A stretch of DNA of 57,270 bases from Amycolatopsis circi (lineage in GTDB: Bacteria > Actinomycetota > Actinomycetes > Mycobacteriales > Pseudonocardiaceae), in the NCBI RefSeq assembly GCF_003385235.1, contig NZ_PQIA01000054.1, forward strand, positions 1 through 57,270. Direction: 5' to 3'. Shown in pieces: positions 34,886 to 43,316 of the stretch (positions are counted from its first letter, which is position 1; each line of letters starts with the position of its first letter). Made by a program: the position numbers and the translations under genes. Below the pieces are notes generated by a model that worked only from the letters and a program-made list of their open reading frames with translations, was not told the DNA's origin and ran no database searches.

Positions 34886-36999
34886 CGGCTGGTTTCCTTC
34901 CGGCTGAGCACAACGGTGTACGAACTGTCGGCTTCCGCCGACCAACCTGGCGGGACGACGATGGTCGACTCGTGATCGCCGATGATCGCCGGACCGGCTA
35001 CCGGCGAGCCCGGAACGAGAGCATCGCGCTCCAGCACCGGCGTGTCGCGGTACTCGCCGTACTCCGGGAACCAGACCGCTCGCATTCGCGCCGTGCCGCC
35101 GCTGCTTGCGGGCCGTCGCCCGAGCGGCACCTTCGGCACCCGTTTCGTCACGCGAACCCGGAAGCTGACCAGCTGCACATCGCCTCGGAGCGCAATTCCG
35201 TACGCCTGCTCGTAGCCGGCGAAGAAGCGGTCCTTGAGCTCGGCGAACGCCGCGGCGTCGAGCGGCCACTTGGGCAGGTCCACCCGAATTTCGTGCGCTT
35301 GCCCGACGAATCGGATGTCTACCGAGCGGGAAACCTCGACGTCGGGCGAGTCGAGCGACACGCCGAGATCGTCGGCCGCGTTCCCTTCCAGATCGCCGAA
35401 AATCCGTTCCAGTTCGGCAAAGTCCCCGGCTGGCTCCGGCAGCACCCGAGTCTGCACGCCGTCAGTGCTCAAGTCCGTCGCGAGCAGGCCGACTGCAGAG
35501 CCGACGCCGCAGGACGGCGGCACGAGAACGGTCGGGATGTCGAACCGCTCCGCAACGCGCGCGGCGTGCATCGGACCAGCCCCGCCGGACGCGACGACCG
35601 CGAACCTCCGGGGGTCCACACCCCGTTGCACAGTGACGACGTGAACCGCGGAACCCATCGTGGCGTTGGCGATCTCGTGGACCGCGTTCGCCGCCTCCGC
35701 GATGGACACCCCCAGCGGACGGGCGATCCGGTCGGCCACTGCTTTCTCCGCGAGTTCCGGCGCGAGCTTCATCGTTCCCCCGGCGAAGGCGGAAGGGTCG
35801 AGGTAGCCCAGCACCAGATTCGCGTCGGTCACCGTCGGTTCTTCGCCGCCGAGCCCGTAACAGGCAGGTCCGGGCGAGGATCCGGCCGAACGAGGCCCTA
35901 CTCGCAGCGCGCCGCCCTCGTCGACCCACGCGATGCTGCCGCCGCCCGCGCCCACCTCCGCGAGATCGATCGCGGGGATCTTGATCGGAACGCCGGTGCC
36001 TGCCCGCCTGCCGCCGAAGCTGCCTTTGCCGCCGACATGGAATTCGTGCGTGATGTCCGGCTTCCCGCCGCGGACTACGCACGCTTTGGCCGTCGTGCCG
36101 CCCATGTCGAACGAGATGACGTCCTCGTGTCCGGCGGCCTCGCCGGTGAACCGCGCGGCGATCACGCCCGCGGCAGGCCCGGACTCGATGGTCGCCACTG
36201 CCCGCCGGCCGGCGAGATCGGCCGACATCACGCCGCCCCCGGATTCCATCACCTGCACCCGGCACTTGACCCCCAGACCGGCCAGCCGGTCTTCGAGATT
36301 CGCCAGGTAGGACACCATGATCGGCCCGATGTATGCCGACATGAGCGTTGTCGTCGAGCGTTCGTACTCCCGCATCTCCGGCCAGATCTCCGTTGAGGTG
36401 ACCACTCGCGTCTCGGCAGGCAGGGCTTCCCGCAAGAGCTCGCCGACCCGCTGCTCATGGGCCGGATTGGCATAGGAATGCAGCAACGCTACCGAAACCG
36501 AGCGGATTCCCTTGGCGGTGATCTGCCGGGCGACGGCGCGGACGGCGTTCTCGTCCAACGGCTTCAGCACCCGGCCGTCTGCCCCGATCCGCTCCGGAAC
36601 CTCGAAACAGTCCTCCGCCGGGACTGGCGAGGCAGGCGGGTCGAACCGGAGATCGAACCGGTCTTCCTCGACCCTGGCGTACCGGCCGAGCGGCAGCATC
36701 GCCCGGAACCCTTGCGTGGTCACGTGCGCAACCCGCACTCCCGCGCCCTCGAGGATGGCGTTCGTCGCGAGCGTCGTCGCGTGCACGACGCGAGTGATCT
36801 GCTCGGCCGCTACCTCTCCCGCAGTCAGTGCCGAGCGCACTCCGGCGATGATCCCCTGCGTCGGATCGTCGTGCGTGCTCAGCGCTTTCGCGGCTGCGAC
36901 CTGCCCCTTGGGCCCAGCCAAAACCACATCGGTGAAGGTGCCGCCGACGTCGATTCCGAGTGCGTAGCCGCCGTTTCGCCCATTCCCGCTGCTGCTCAT
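34882..36999 (-). CDS. Hydantoinase A / oxoprolinase-family ATP-dependent subunit
   Basis: A 705-aa HyuA-type subunit with the ASKHA nucleotide-binding signature GIDVGGTFTDVV near the N-terminus, a second phosphate motif SFDMGGTTAKA (about residue 295) and the domain block ASGGAGPMHAARVAERF. With HyuB it couples ATP hydrolysis to ring opening of lactams/imides or to ketone carboxylation. It is the first gene of a six-gene operon (hyuA, hyuB, SDR, phosphotriesterase-family, VOC, flavin reductase/IclR), with an operator-like site 21 bp upstream of its ATG at 36999. No biotin-, PLP- or third-subunit gene, as in acetone carboxylase, is seen in the operon. Confidence 0.9.
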   Translation of the reverse strand: MSSSGNGRNGGYALGIDVGGTFTDVVLAGPKGQVAAAKALSTHDDPTQGIIAGVRSALTAGEVAAEQITRVVHATTLATNAILEGAGVRVAHVTTQGFRAMLPLGRYARVEEDRFDLRFDPPASPVPAEDCFEVPERIGADGRVLKPLDENAVRAVARQITAKGIRSVSVALLHSYANPAHEQRVGELLREALPAETRVVTSTEIWPEMREYERSTTTLMSAYIGPIMVSYLANLEDRLAGLGVKCRVQVMESGGGVMSADLAGRRAVATIESGPAAGVIAARFTGEAAGHEDVISFDMGGTTAKACVVRGGKPDITHEFHVGGKGSFGGRRAGTGVPIKIPAIDLAEVGAGGGSIAWVDEGGALRVGPRSAGSSPGPACYGLGGEEPTVTDANLVLGYLDPSAFAGGTMKLAPELAEKAVADRIARPLGVSIAEAANAVHEIANATMGSAVHVVTVQRGVDPRRFAVVASGGAGPMHAARVAERFDIPTVLVPPSCGVGSAVGLLATDLSTDGVQTRVLPEPAGDFAELERIFGDLEGNAADDLGVSLDSPDVEVSRSVDIRFVGQAHEIRVDLPKWPLDAAAFAELKDRFFAGYEQAYGIALRGDVQLVSFRVRVTKRVPKVPLGRRPASSGGTARMRAVWFPEYGEYRDTPVLERDALVPGSPVAGPAIIGDHESTIVVPPGWSAEADSSYTVVLSRKETSR

Positions 37000-37020
37000 G
37001 CGTTCCAGCCTAATCTCTTA

Positions 37021-37034
37021 ACCAAGCGCTTGTC
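37021..37034. promoter_or_regulatory. Operator variant upstream of hyuA
   Basis: ACCAAGCGCTTGTC fits AnCAAGnnCTTGnT except for the last base. It lies 21 bp upstream of the hyuA start (minus strand), inside the 49-bp gap following the mycofactocin-type SDR gene. Confidence 0.65.
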
Positions 37035-37048
37035 CAAATCTGTTCGGG

Positions 37049-37882
37049 TCATTTGGCGTTCATGCCAGCGTCGACGGGGAGGGCGACGCCGGTCACGAAC
37101 TTCGCCTCGTCGGAGGCGAGCCACACCACCGCGTTCGCGATGTCCGACGGCTCGACCCACGGAACCGGAAGCAGGTTCGTCGAGGCGAAGCTGTCTTCTA
37201 CGTCCTCTTTGGACGGATGCTCGAGGTCCGGACGGAACACGCGGAACGTCGTGTCGTTGATGATCATGTCCGTGTCCACATTGCCGGGATGCACGGTGTT
37301 GACGCGGATCCTGTGTTCCGCCAGCTCCATCGCCAACGTACGGGCGAGTCCGAGCACACCGTGCTTCGACGCCGCGTAACTGCCGTAATTCGGAACGCCC
37401 TTGAGCCCTGCCGCGGAACTGGTGATGATCACCGATCCGCCCTCGCCCGTCGCGATCACGTGCGGCACCGCGGCGCGGACCGTGTTGAACACGCCGGTCA
37501 GGTTGACGTCGACGGTCGTTTGCCACAGCGCGTCGGACATCTCCCACACCTTCGCCGGAGTGCCGAAGATCCCGGCATTGGCCACGACGATGTCCAACCG
37601 GCCCAGCTCCCGGACGCCGTCCTCGACCGCGCGGGTCAGCTGCTCCGGATCCCGGACGTCCACGCCGGCCGCGATCACCTTGCGACCGGATTTGGCCACC
37701 AGCCTGCGCGTCTCCGCGAGATCGTCCTCCGTCGCCCCGGGAAACGGCACCGTCTCCACCGGGCCGGCGATATCGACGGCGATGACGTCCGCGCCCTCCT
37801 CGGCCAGCCGCACCGCGTGCGCCCGGCCCTGGCCCCGCGCCGCACCGGTCACCAATGCCACTTTTCCCGCTACCGCTCCCAT
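37049..37882 (-). CDS. Mycofactocin-type SDR oxidoreductase
   Basis: A 277-aa SDR with the extended N-terminus TGAARGQGRAHAVRLAEEGA and the following VIAVDIAGP that mark the mycofactocin-associated SDR subfamily (TIGR03971). These enzymes hold NAD(H) tightly and pass electrons to the peptide-derived redox cofactor mycofactocin. Catalytic S (TSSAAG) and YAASK are intact, and VDAGMNAK ends the chain. ATG at 37882 is preceded by AGGAAGGAAAG. It overlaps the Nudix gene by 13 bp. The mycofactocin biosynthetic genes are not in this window. Alcohol substrate unknown. Confidence 0.88.
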   Translation of the reverse strand: MGAVAGKVALVTGAARGQGRAHAVRLAEEGADVIAVDIAGPVETVPFPGATEDDLAETRRLVAKSGRKVIAAGVDVRDPEQLTRAVEDGVRELGRLDIVVANAGIFGTPAKVWEMSDALWQTTVDVNLTGVFNTVRAAVPHVIATGEGGSVIITSSAAGLKGVPNYGSYAASKHGVLGLARTLAMELAEHRIRVNTVHPGNVDTDMIINDTTFRVFRPDLEHPSKEDVEDSFASTNLLPVPWVEPSDIANAVVWLASDEAKFVTGVALPVDAGMNAK

Positions 37883-38337
37883 TCGCTCTTTCCTTCCTCT
37901 GCAAACCCATTCCGGCACGCCTCCGCGAAGGCGGTCACGATCTCCGGCAGCCAGCGCACGATCGGCCGAGCTCCCCATTCCGCTGGCTCGAGCCAGGAAA
38001 CGTCGTCGTTCTCCCAATTCAGCCGCAGCTCTGTGCCCGCCGTCTCGACGCGATAGACGTGCACAATCCAATAACCGCCGCGCTCGTCCGGGAGGCGCAG
38101 CACCGGACCTGTCTCGAACGACTCCAGCCCGTCCCGGCTCAGCCCGGTTTCCTCACGCAGTTCCAGTTCCGCCTGCCGGACCGGGATGCCGCCGGGCGGA
38201 AGAAAACCGGTGACGCAATGCCACTGCCCGCGGTCCGATCCGACCGCACTGCTGCGCCGCAACAGGCAAACGCGGCCGCGATGCGTCAGCAGCACCGCAA
38301 CTACCTCGCCGCGCTGTTCCGCCATCCGCGACGTCAC
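37870..38337 (-). CDS. Nudix-fold hydrolase with degenerate Nudix box
   Basis: A 155-aa Nudix-superfamily protein. The box region reads GFLPPGGIPVRQ followed by AELELREETGL: the ELREE metal-binding part is retained, but the first Glu and the Arg of the canonical Gx5Ex7REUxEExGU are replaced by Gly and Leu. The rest (GYWIVHVYRVETAGTELRL, NDDVSWLEPAEWG) is Nudix-like. GTG at 38337 is preferred since it overlaps the upstream SDR stop as GTGA; an internal ATG at 38325 is possible. Its substrate, perhaps a nucleoside diphosphate derivative or CoA, is unknown, and activity may be reduced. Confidence 0.75.
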   Translation of the reverse strand: MTSRMAEQRGEVVAVLLTHRGRVCLLRRSSAVGSDRGQWHCVTGFLPPGGIPVRQAELELREETGLSRDGLESFETGPVLRLPDERGGYWIVHVYRVETAGTELRLNWENDDVSWLEPAEWGARPIVRWLPEIVTAFAEACRNGFAEEGKSEWER

Positions 38338-39170
38338 CCCAGTCCGGTGATGCGCTCGACCGCTCGTCGCCGCATCCGGTAGGGCAGCAATCGTGCCGCC
38401 CACGACGCCACGACATCGTCCGCACCGAGCCGGCTGCGCAACGGCGGCCGTTCCTGTTCAAGAACCGCACAGATCCGCGCCGACGCTCGATAGCTCGGCC
38501 GGCTGTACCGGCCCAGGCCAGTCAATTTCGGCAACGCGCGTCCGGCGTACTCGGCATACGCACTCGACTCCGGCAAAGCGGGAACTGTCGCCGCGCCAAA
38601 TCCCGTGTCGTGGTTCCCTGGCTGGAACACCACGACGTCCACCCCGAACGGACGCAGTTCGACTGCCAGCGCCTCGCACCAACCCTCCAGCGCCCATTTA
38701 GTGGCCGCGTAGACGGAGAACATCGGGTGCGGCACGTTGACCGCGTTGCTCGACACGACCGCGAGCCGAGCTCGACCGCACCTTCGGAGCGCGGGCAGCA
38801 GTCTCCGGGTCAAATCCATGGCACCCAGCAGGTTCGTCTCCACCAGATGACGGAGGCGGTCCGGCGGCACATCTTCGAAGAACCCAGTCGTCGTGTACCC
38901 GGCGTTGTGGAGCAGCGCCGTCAACTCGCCGTCGCTCCTGCGGAGCACCTCTTCAACCGCTTCGGCACGGGACGCGTCAGACGCCACGTCCAGCTCGATG
39001 AATTCGAACGCGGAAAGCGGCGCTCCGACTGCCGACGCGAGTTCCAGAACCCGGTCTCGCTTGCCGGGATCGCGCATCGAGGCGAACACCCGCCAGCCCT
39101 TTTTTGCCAGCATGACAGCCACTTCGCGGCCGAACCCGCCAGAGGCCCCGGTGATGAGAATCGACTTCAT
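38334..39170 (-). CDS. Short-chain dehydrogenase/reductase (classical, extended C-terminus)
   Basis: A 278-aa SDR: TGASGGFG cofactor motif, ASMRDPGKRD after strand 2 (basic, suggesting NADP(H)), NAGY, Ser in VSSNAV and YAATK. It resembles retinol/17-beta-hydroxysteroid dehydrogenase-like SDRs with a basic C-terminal helix (RLLPYRMRRRAVER). ATG at 39170; tandem operator-like sites lie 54-79 bp upstream. It begins a minus-strand operon with the Nudix and mycofactocin-type SDR genes, each overlapping the next. Confidence 0.9.
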   Translation of the reverse strand: MKSILITGASGGFGREVAVMLAKKGWRVFASMRDPGKRDRVLELASAVGAPLSAFEFIELDVASDASRAEAVEEVLRRSDGELTALLHNAGYTTTGFFEDVPPDRLRHLVETNLLGAMDLTRRLLPALRRCGRARLAVVSSNAVNVPHPMFSVYAATKWALEGWCEALAVELRPFGVDVVVFQPGNHDTGFGAATVPALPESSAYAEYAGRALPKLTGLGRYSRPSYRASARICAVLEQERPPLRSRLGADDVVASWAARLLPYRMRRRAVERITGLG

Positions 39171-39223
39171 CGCATGCTCCGATCACCCCAGCGGAACCGG
39201 TACGCAGGCCATCTTGACGCTTT

Positions 39224-39249
39224 ACCAAGCACTTGGTCAAGCGCTTGGT
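39224..39249. promoter_or_regulatory. Two overlapping operator sites upstream of SDR operon
   Basis: ACCAAGCACTTGGT (39224-39237, a perfect fit to AnCAAGnnCTTGnT) overlaps GTCAAGCGCTTGGT (39236-39249, one mismatch) by two bases. This is the only tandem arrangement in the window and suggests cooperative binding by two dimers. It lies upstream of the SDR start at 39170 and just downstream of the MFS stop at 39267. Confidence 0.78.
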
Positions 39250-39266
39250 AAAGCGTCCGACGGCGA

Positions 39267-40748
39267 TCAGTGCGCCGGCGCGGTGGCGACCTGCTCGACC
39301 GACTCGGCCATGGACCGACGCCCGTGCCGCATGGCGATCGCCGCGGCGAGGCCCGCCGCGCACATCACCCCTCCGAAGGCAAAGCCCCAGGTGAAACCTG
39401 TGCCGCTGTAGATCGGGGTGCCTGACACGACAGTACGGACATGACTGCCGAGGATGACGAACACGATCTGCACGATCACCGCGGCGCCGAGAGACCCCAC
39501 GACCCCCACCGCGCCGGCGCTCACTGCTTGCTGTTCGGGCGGAACTGCCGCGACGACAAGGTTCGGGATGGCGGCATTGAGCATCCCGCCGCCGACCGCG
39601 AAGACAAACCAGCCCAGCAGCACCTGCCAGGACTGCGCATGCATTGTCGCGAGCAGCGCCGAGCCCATGATTGCGAAACAGAAACCGGCCACCAGAGGAT
39701 TCCGGGCACCACGCCGGTTGGCAATGAACCCGACCGAGAAGCCCATCAGCATCGAGATCACCGAGCCCGGCGAGGTAAACCAGGCCAGCCCGCTCGCATC
39801 CCTTCCCAGCCCGTAGTCGCCGCCCGCAGCCCGGGGCACCTGAACGACATAGACCAGCAGGACCGACTGCGCCGCGATCACGCCCTGCGCGACGAACTGC
39901 GCGATCATCGTGGTCATCAGCGGCTTACGGCGCGCCAGGTCGATATCGACGAGCGGGTTGCGCAATCGCTTCTCGAATACCACCCAGCCGGCGAAAATCA
40001 CCACCCCCGCACCAATGCACCCGAGAGTCGGCATCGATCCCCAGCCCCAGGTCGCACCCTGCGTGGCCGCAGTGAGCAGCAGCGCGATCGAGACGCCCAG
40101 CAGCAGCGCGCCGCCCCAGTCCACCGACGAGCGGATCCGCACCGGAGACTCCGGCACCACGAACAGCACCAGCACGCCGAGGACGAGCGGGAAAGCGGCG
40201 AGGAAAAAGAACACGCCGCGATAGGTGAAGTGATCGATCAGGAATCCCGCGATGATCGGAGCCAAGATGCCAGTGAGCCCGATCCCCGAGGTGGCGACGC
40301 TGACCCCGACCGCCACGAGCCGGCGCGGGAAAATGTCGCGCATGATGGAGTAGGCCAGCGGCACGATCGAAATGGCCACGCCTTCCAGCGCCCGCCCCAC
40401 GAGGACGAACGCGAGCGACGACGCGGTCGCCACGATCAGCGAGCCGAGCGCCATCACGACAATGGTCGTGAGCAGAACGCGCTTCTTCCCGTAGATGTCT
40501 CCGAGCTTGCCGATCAACGGCACTGTCACGCCGCCGACCAGACTGAAGAGCGTGGTCACCCAGACAATGTCCGAAGTCCCGAGCGCGGCCGCCATATGCG
40601 GCAGCGCCGGAGTGACCAAGTTGTATGCGTACGCGGTCTCTTCCGAGAGCAACGTCAGAACAAGCAGGACGCCGATCCAGTAGCGAGTGGATCGCTGCTT
40701 TCCCCCTTCCGAGGGGGCGAGGACGTCAGGGTGTTGCTGGCGAGCCAT
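39267..40748 (-). CDS. DHA2-type MFS transporter (copy 2)
   Basis: A 493-aa membrane protein with about 14 hydrophobic segments. Signature loops: GKLGDIYGKKRVLL, YSIMRDIFPRRLVAV, VVPESPVRIRSSVDWGG and GATWGWGS, which match those of the other two MFS proteins in the window. It probably transports an organic acid, alcohol or aromatic intermediate. ATG at 40748 follows AAAGGAG; the frame is open upstream without support. A copy of CCGATCNNNNGATCNAATCA lies 98 bp upstream of the start, the same element as near the tetR gene. Transcribed separately from the SDR operon downstream, as judged by the operator sites in the 96-bp gap. Confidence 0.88.
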   Translation of the reverse strand: MARQQHPDVLAPSEGGKQRSTRYWIGVLLVLTLLSEETAYAYNLVTPALPHMAAALGTSDIVWVTTLFSLVGGVTVPLIGKLGDIYGKKRVLLTTIVVMALGSLIVATASSLAFVLVGRALEGVAISIVPLAYSIMRDIFPRRLVAVGVSVATSGIGLTGILAPIIAGFLIDHFTYRGVFFFLAAFPLVLGVLVLFVVPESPVRIRSSVDWGGALLLGVSIALLLTAATQGATWGWGSMPTLGCIGAGVVIFAGWVVFEKRLRNPLVDIDLARRKPLMTTMIAQFVAQGVIAAQSVLLVYVVQVPRAAGGDYGLGRDASGLAWFTSPGSVISMLMGFSVGFIANRRGARNPLVAGFCFAIMGSALLATMHAQSWQVLLGWFVFAVGGGMLNAAIPNLVVAAVPPEQQAVSAGAVGVVGSLGAAVIVQIVFVILGSHVRTVVSGTPIYSGTGFTWGFAFGGVMCAAGLAAAIAMRHGRRSMAESVEQVATAPAH

Positions 40749-40845
40749 CGAGCACTCCTTTGTGCGAGTCCCGGCCGGAACCACCGTCCCCCATACCGGG
40801 CTCGACCGGGCAGTGCGCCGTACCTGTGATGGCGGCCACGTTAAA

Positions 40846-40865
40846 CCGATCGAATGATCCAATCA
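40846..40865. promoter_or_regulatory. TetR-type operator upstream of MFS copy 2
   Basis: Fits CCGATCNNNNGATCNAATCA in full and continues AGTGTT, identical to the site at 53434. The inverted half-sites are CGATC and GATCC here (one mismatch). Lies 98 bp upstream of the MFS ATG at 40748. Confidence 0.6.
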
Positions 40866-40996
40866 AGTGTTTCACTCGACGTGATCGACCGAGCCTGAAA
40901 GGGAAACCACACGATCCACCGACGCCCGGACGGCCGCGACGCCCATCAGCGGTCCTGGGGGTTGAAGCCCGCCGACCCCTGAGGTAGCTTGACTTG

Positions 40997-41010
40997 AGCA
41001 AGCGCTTGGT
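40997..41010. promoter_or_regulatory. Operator AGCAAGCGCTTGGT upstream of LLM/PaaK-like operon
   Basis: An exact copy of the 14-bp imperfect palindrome, 19 bp before the LLM start at 41030. Confidence 0.8.
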
Positions 41011-41029
41011 ACAGAGAGGGAGACGGCGG

Positions 41030-42100
41030 ATGACACCGATTCGCGTGGGGATGGGCTACGAACTCGAGGTTCGCGGGCGCTCCCGGAAGGTCGAACAGCG
41101 CGCGTTCGAGAACGTGCTCGAACAAGTCGTCCGTGCGGACCAGCTCGGGTACAGCACCGCGTGGTTCGTCGAGCACCACTTCACCCGCGGCTTCTCGCAC
41201 TCCTCCGCACCGGACCTCGTGCTCGCCGCTCTCGCCCGGATGACCGAGCGCATCCGGCTCGGCCTCGGCGTCGTGCTCTTGCCGTTCCAGCATCCAGTCC
41301 GGACCGCCGAGCGCATCGCAACCTTGGACATCCTTTCCCGCGGCCGGGTCGAATTCGGCACGGGCCGCGGCGCTTCCCCGCTCGAGTACCAGTCGTTCCA
41401 GCGGCCGTTCGAGCAATCGCGCCGGCTGTGGGAAGAGAACCTGGACACAGTGCTGTCCATCTTCGAGGCCGACGGCGCACCGGTCACCGCCGAGCACGAG
41501 TACTGGAGCGTGCCGGACGTCGGGGTTTATCCCCGGCCCGTCCAGGAGCCGCATCCGCCGGTCTGGGTCGCCTCGACCTCGCTGGACGGCTATCAGCAAG
41601 CGGCCAAGCGCGGCTACAACCTGTTGGGCATGACCATGCTCAAGGGCCTGGACGACGTCGCCGAGGACATCGCCGCCTACCGCAAATGCCTGGCCGACAA
41701 CGGCTACGACCCGGACTCGCGTCGCGTCGCGCTCATGATCCCTTGGCACGTCGCGCCCACCCGGGACGCTGCCTACGAAAACGCGGCCGACGCGATCATG
41801 TGGTACATGCGCCGCCAGGTGAACCTGGTCGCGCCGCCGGACTACTTCGACGCTCGGCACGCCACGCACCGGGTGCTCGGCCAGGAGGCCGTCGGCCAAA
41901 GCGCCGAGGACGCACTGGAAATCCTGCGCGAGCACCACATGATCGTGTGCGACGACGTCGAGGGCTCCCGCAAGGCGCTGCAGCGGCTGCACGAAGCCGG
42001 CGCGACAGACCTGATCTGCCAGTTCCAGGTCGGCGGGCTCGCGCAGGAACACGTGCTCAGCACCATCGAACTGTTCGCATCGGAAGTGGCAGGACTGTAG
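41030..42100 (+). CDS. Luciferase-like monooxygenase (LLM) of alkanal-monooxygenase type
   Basis: A 356-aa luciferase-like protein. AWFVEHHFTRGFSHSSAPD near residue 43 is characteristic of the bacterial-luciferase-like group, followed by IRLGLGVVLLPFQHPVRTAE, GRVEFGTGRGASPLEY and PHPPVWVASTS. It likely uses reduced FMN (two-component) and O2 to hydroxylate or insert oxygen; the fused flavin reductase at 29821 could supply FMNH2. ATG at 41030 is preceded by GAGAGGGAG. It is first in a two-gene operon, 3 bp before the PaaK-like gene. Substrate unknown. Confidence 0.88.
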   Translation: MTPIRVGMGYELEVRGRSRKVEQRAFENVLEQVVRADQLGYSTAWFVEHHFTRGFSHSSAPDLVLAALARMTERIRLGLGVVLLPFQHPVRTAERIATLDILSRGRVEFGTGRGASPLEYQSFQRPFEQSRRLWEENLDTVLSIFEADGAPVTAEHEYWSVPDVGVYPRPVQEPHPPVWVASTSLDGYQQAAKRGYNLLGMTMLKGLDDVAEDIAAYRKCLADNGYDPDSRRVALMIPWHVAPTRDAAYENAADAIMWYMRRQVNLVAPPDYFDARHATHRVLGQEAVGQSAEDALEILREHHMIVCDDVEGSRKALQRLHEAGATDLICQFQVGGLAQEHVLSTIELFASEVAGL

Positions 42101-42103
42101 ACC

Positions 42104-43213
42104 ATGACGACCGTGGCACCCGTCGAATCGCAAGAGCTGAAGTGGAGCACCCGGGCGGACCTTTCGCCAGCCGTGGTGAACCCGGCGAAGGCAACAGGCC
42201 TGCTCGTCGCCACGCCGACCGCACGCACCGTGATCCCTTTCGGAAAGCAGGAACGCGAGAGCGCGCGAGAGCTCACTCGGGAAACGCTCGTGCAGGCCGG
42301 AGTTTCGCCTGGCGACCGGGTGGTGGTGTCGCTGAACAACGACGCGGACCTCACCGGGTCCCGTATCGCGGAAGCGGCAGCCGAGGTCGGCGACGCCGCG
42401 GTCTCGGTCGGCCCGCGAGGCCGGATGCGGCTGCTCGAAACTCTGGAGCGCGTCGCGGCAAACGTGCTCGTCGCGACACCGTCCGGTGCGGCCGACCTGC
42501 TGGCTCGGCTGCACATGGAGTTCCTGGTGGATCCGCTGGATCTGGAACTGCGGCTCCTGCTGCTCGTCGGCGAGATCACCGACGACAAGACGCGCAGGCA
42601 TCTCGCGGCGGAATTCGGCGCGACGGTCGTCGAGGTGTACCTCGATCCGGTCACCGGGGTGCCGGTGGCGCATCGCGCACCCAGCGGCGAACTTGTCGCT
42701 GTCCAGTCCGGTCTGCTCGCCCTCGCCGCGCTCGATCAGGACACCCTGGTGACAGGGCCCGCGCGCGGCGAACTGATCGCCCGCCACACTTGGCACCCCG
42801 ATCTCGCCGGAGTCGCGCTGCGCACCGGCTACGTGGCCGAGCGGAGCGAAGGAGGGGCCCTCCTCGCACCGCAGCACACCGTGGGAACTGCGCTTTTGGC
42901 GCGGGGACAATGGCTTTCGGTGGACGAGATAGGCGCCGCACTGCGCAAGATCGACGGTATTTCCCGCTGGCGCCTAGAAATCTCCCGCCCGGGCACCCTC
43001 GACACTGCCACGCTCACCGTCAGTTTCAACCGCGAGAGCCTGATTCGCAACGGAATGTGGAAGGGCCGCATCGAGCAGGTGCTCACCGCGCTGACTCCGG
43101 TCACGATCGAAGTGCAGGTCTCCGAGCACGTGCAGGAGGAGCCCGCGGCACCGGCCATCGCCGACCACCGCGGACACCACCTCGGCATCGATCGGTCGCA
43201 CGCAGCTGAATGA
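42104..43213 (+). CDS. PaaK-like ANL-fold protein lacking catalytic motifs (probable pseudoenzyme)
   Basis: A 369-aa protein that aligns in outline with phenylacetate-CoA ligase: the core AGVSPGDRVVVSLNND and the C-terminal RWRLEISRPGTLDTATLTV block match PaaK-type sequences, and the overall order is the same. But the P-loop SSGTTGKP is replaced by LVATPTARTVIPFGKQE, and no adenylation core motif (TGD, xYGxTE) is seen. It also lacks about 60 residues of the normal N-terminus. It is therefore probably not a working ligase and may bind an acyl or aryl partner or stabilise the LLM. It lies 3 bp after the LLM gene and is followed by a strong terminator hairpin. Family assignment is moderate. Confidence 0.62.
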   Translation: MTTVAPVESQELKWSTRADLSPAVVNPAKATGLLVATPTARTVIPFGKQERESARELTRETLVQAGVSPGDRVVVSLNNDADLTGSRIAEAAAEVGDAAVSVGPRGRMRLLETLERVAANVLVATPSGAADLLARLHMEFLVDPLDLELRLLLLVGEITDDKTRRHLAAEFGATVVEVYLDPVTGVPVAHRAPSGELVAVQSGLLALAALDQDTLVTGPARGELIARHTWHPDLAGVALRTGYVAERSEGGALLAPQHTVGTALLARGQWLSVDEIGAALRKIDGISRWRLEISRPGTLDTATLTVSFNRESLIRNGMWKGRIEQVLTALTPVTIEVQVSEHVQEEPAAPAIADHRGHHLGIDRSHAAE

Positions 43214-43220
43214 GGCCGCG

Positions 43221-43254
43221 CGGCGCGACTGTCGGGACTGGGACAGTCGCGCCG
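43221..43254 (+). terminator. Intrinsic terminator-like hairpin after the PaaK-like gene
   Basis: A perfect 13-bp stem, CGGCGCGACTGTC (43221-43233) with GACAGTCGCGCCG (43242-43254), and an 8-nt loop. It starts 8 bp after the TGA at 43211. A U-tract is lacking, as is usual in actinomycetes. It lies between convergent genes and may act in both directions. Confidence 0.85.
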
Positions 43255-43316
43255 TGCGAGTCACCCACCGCGAATCTGGTTCAGGGCATGGTTGTCATCG
43301 ATCCTCATCGGCCCCG

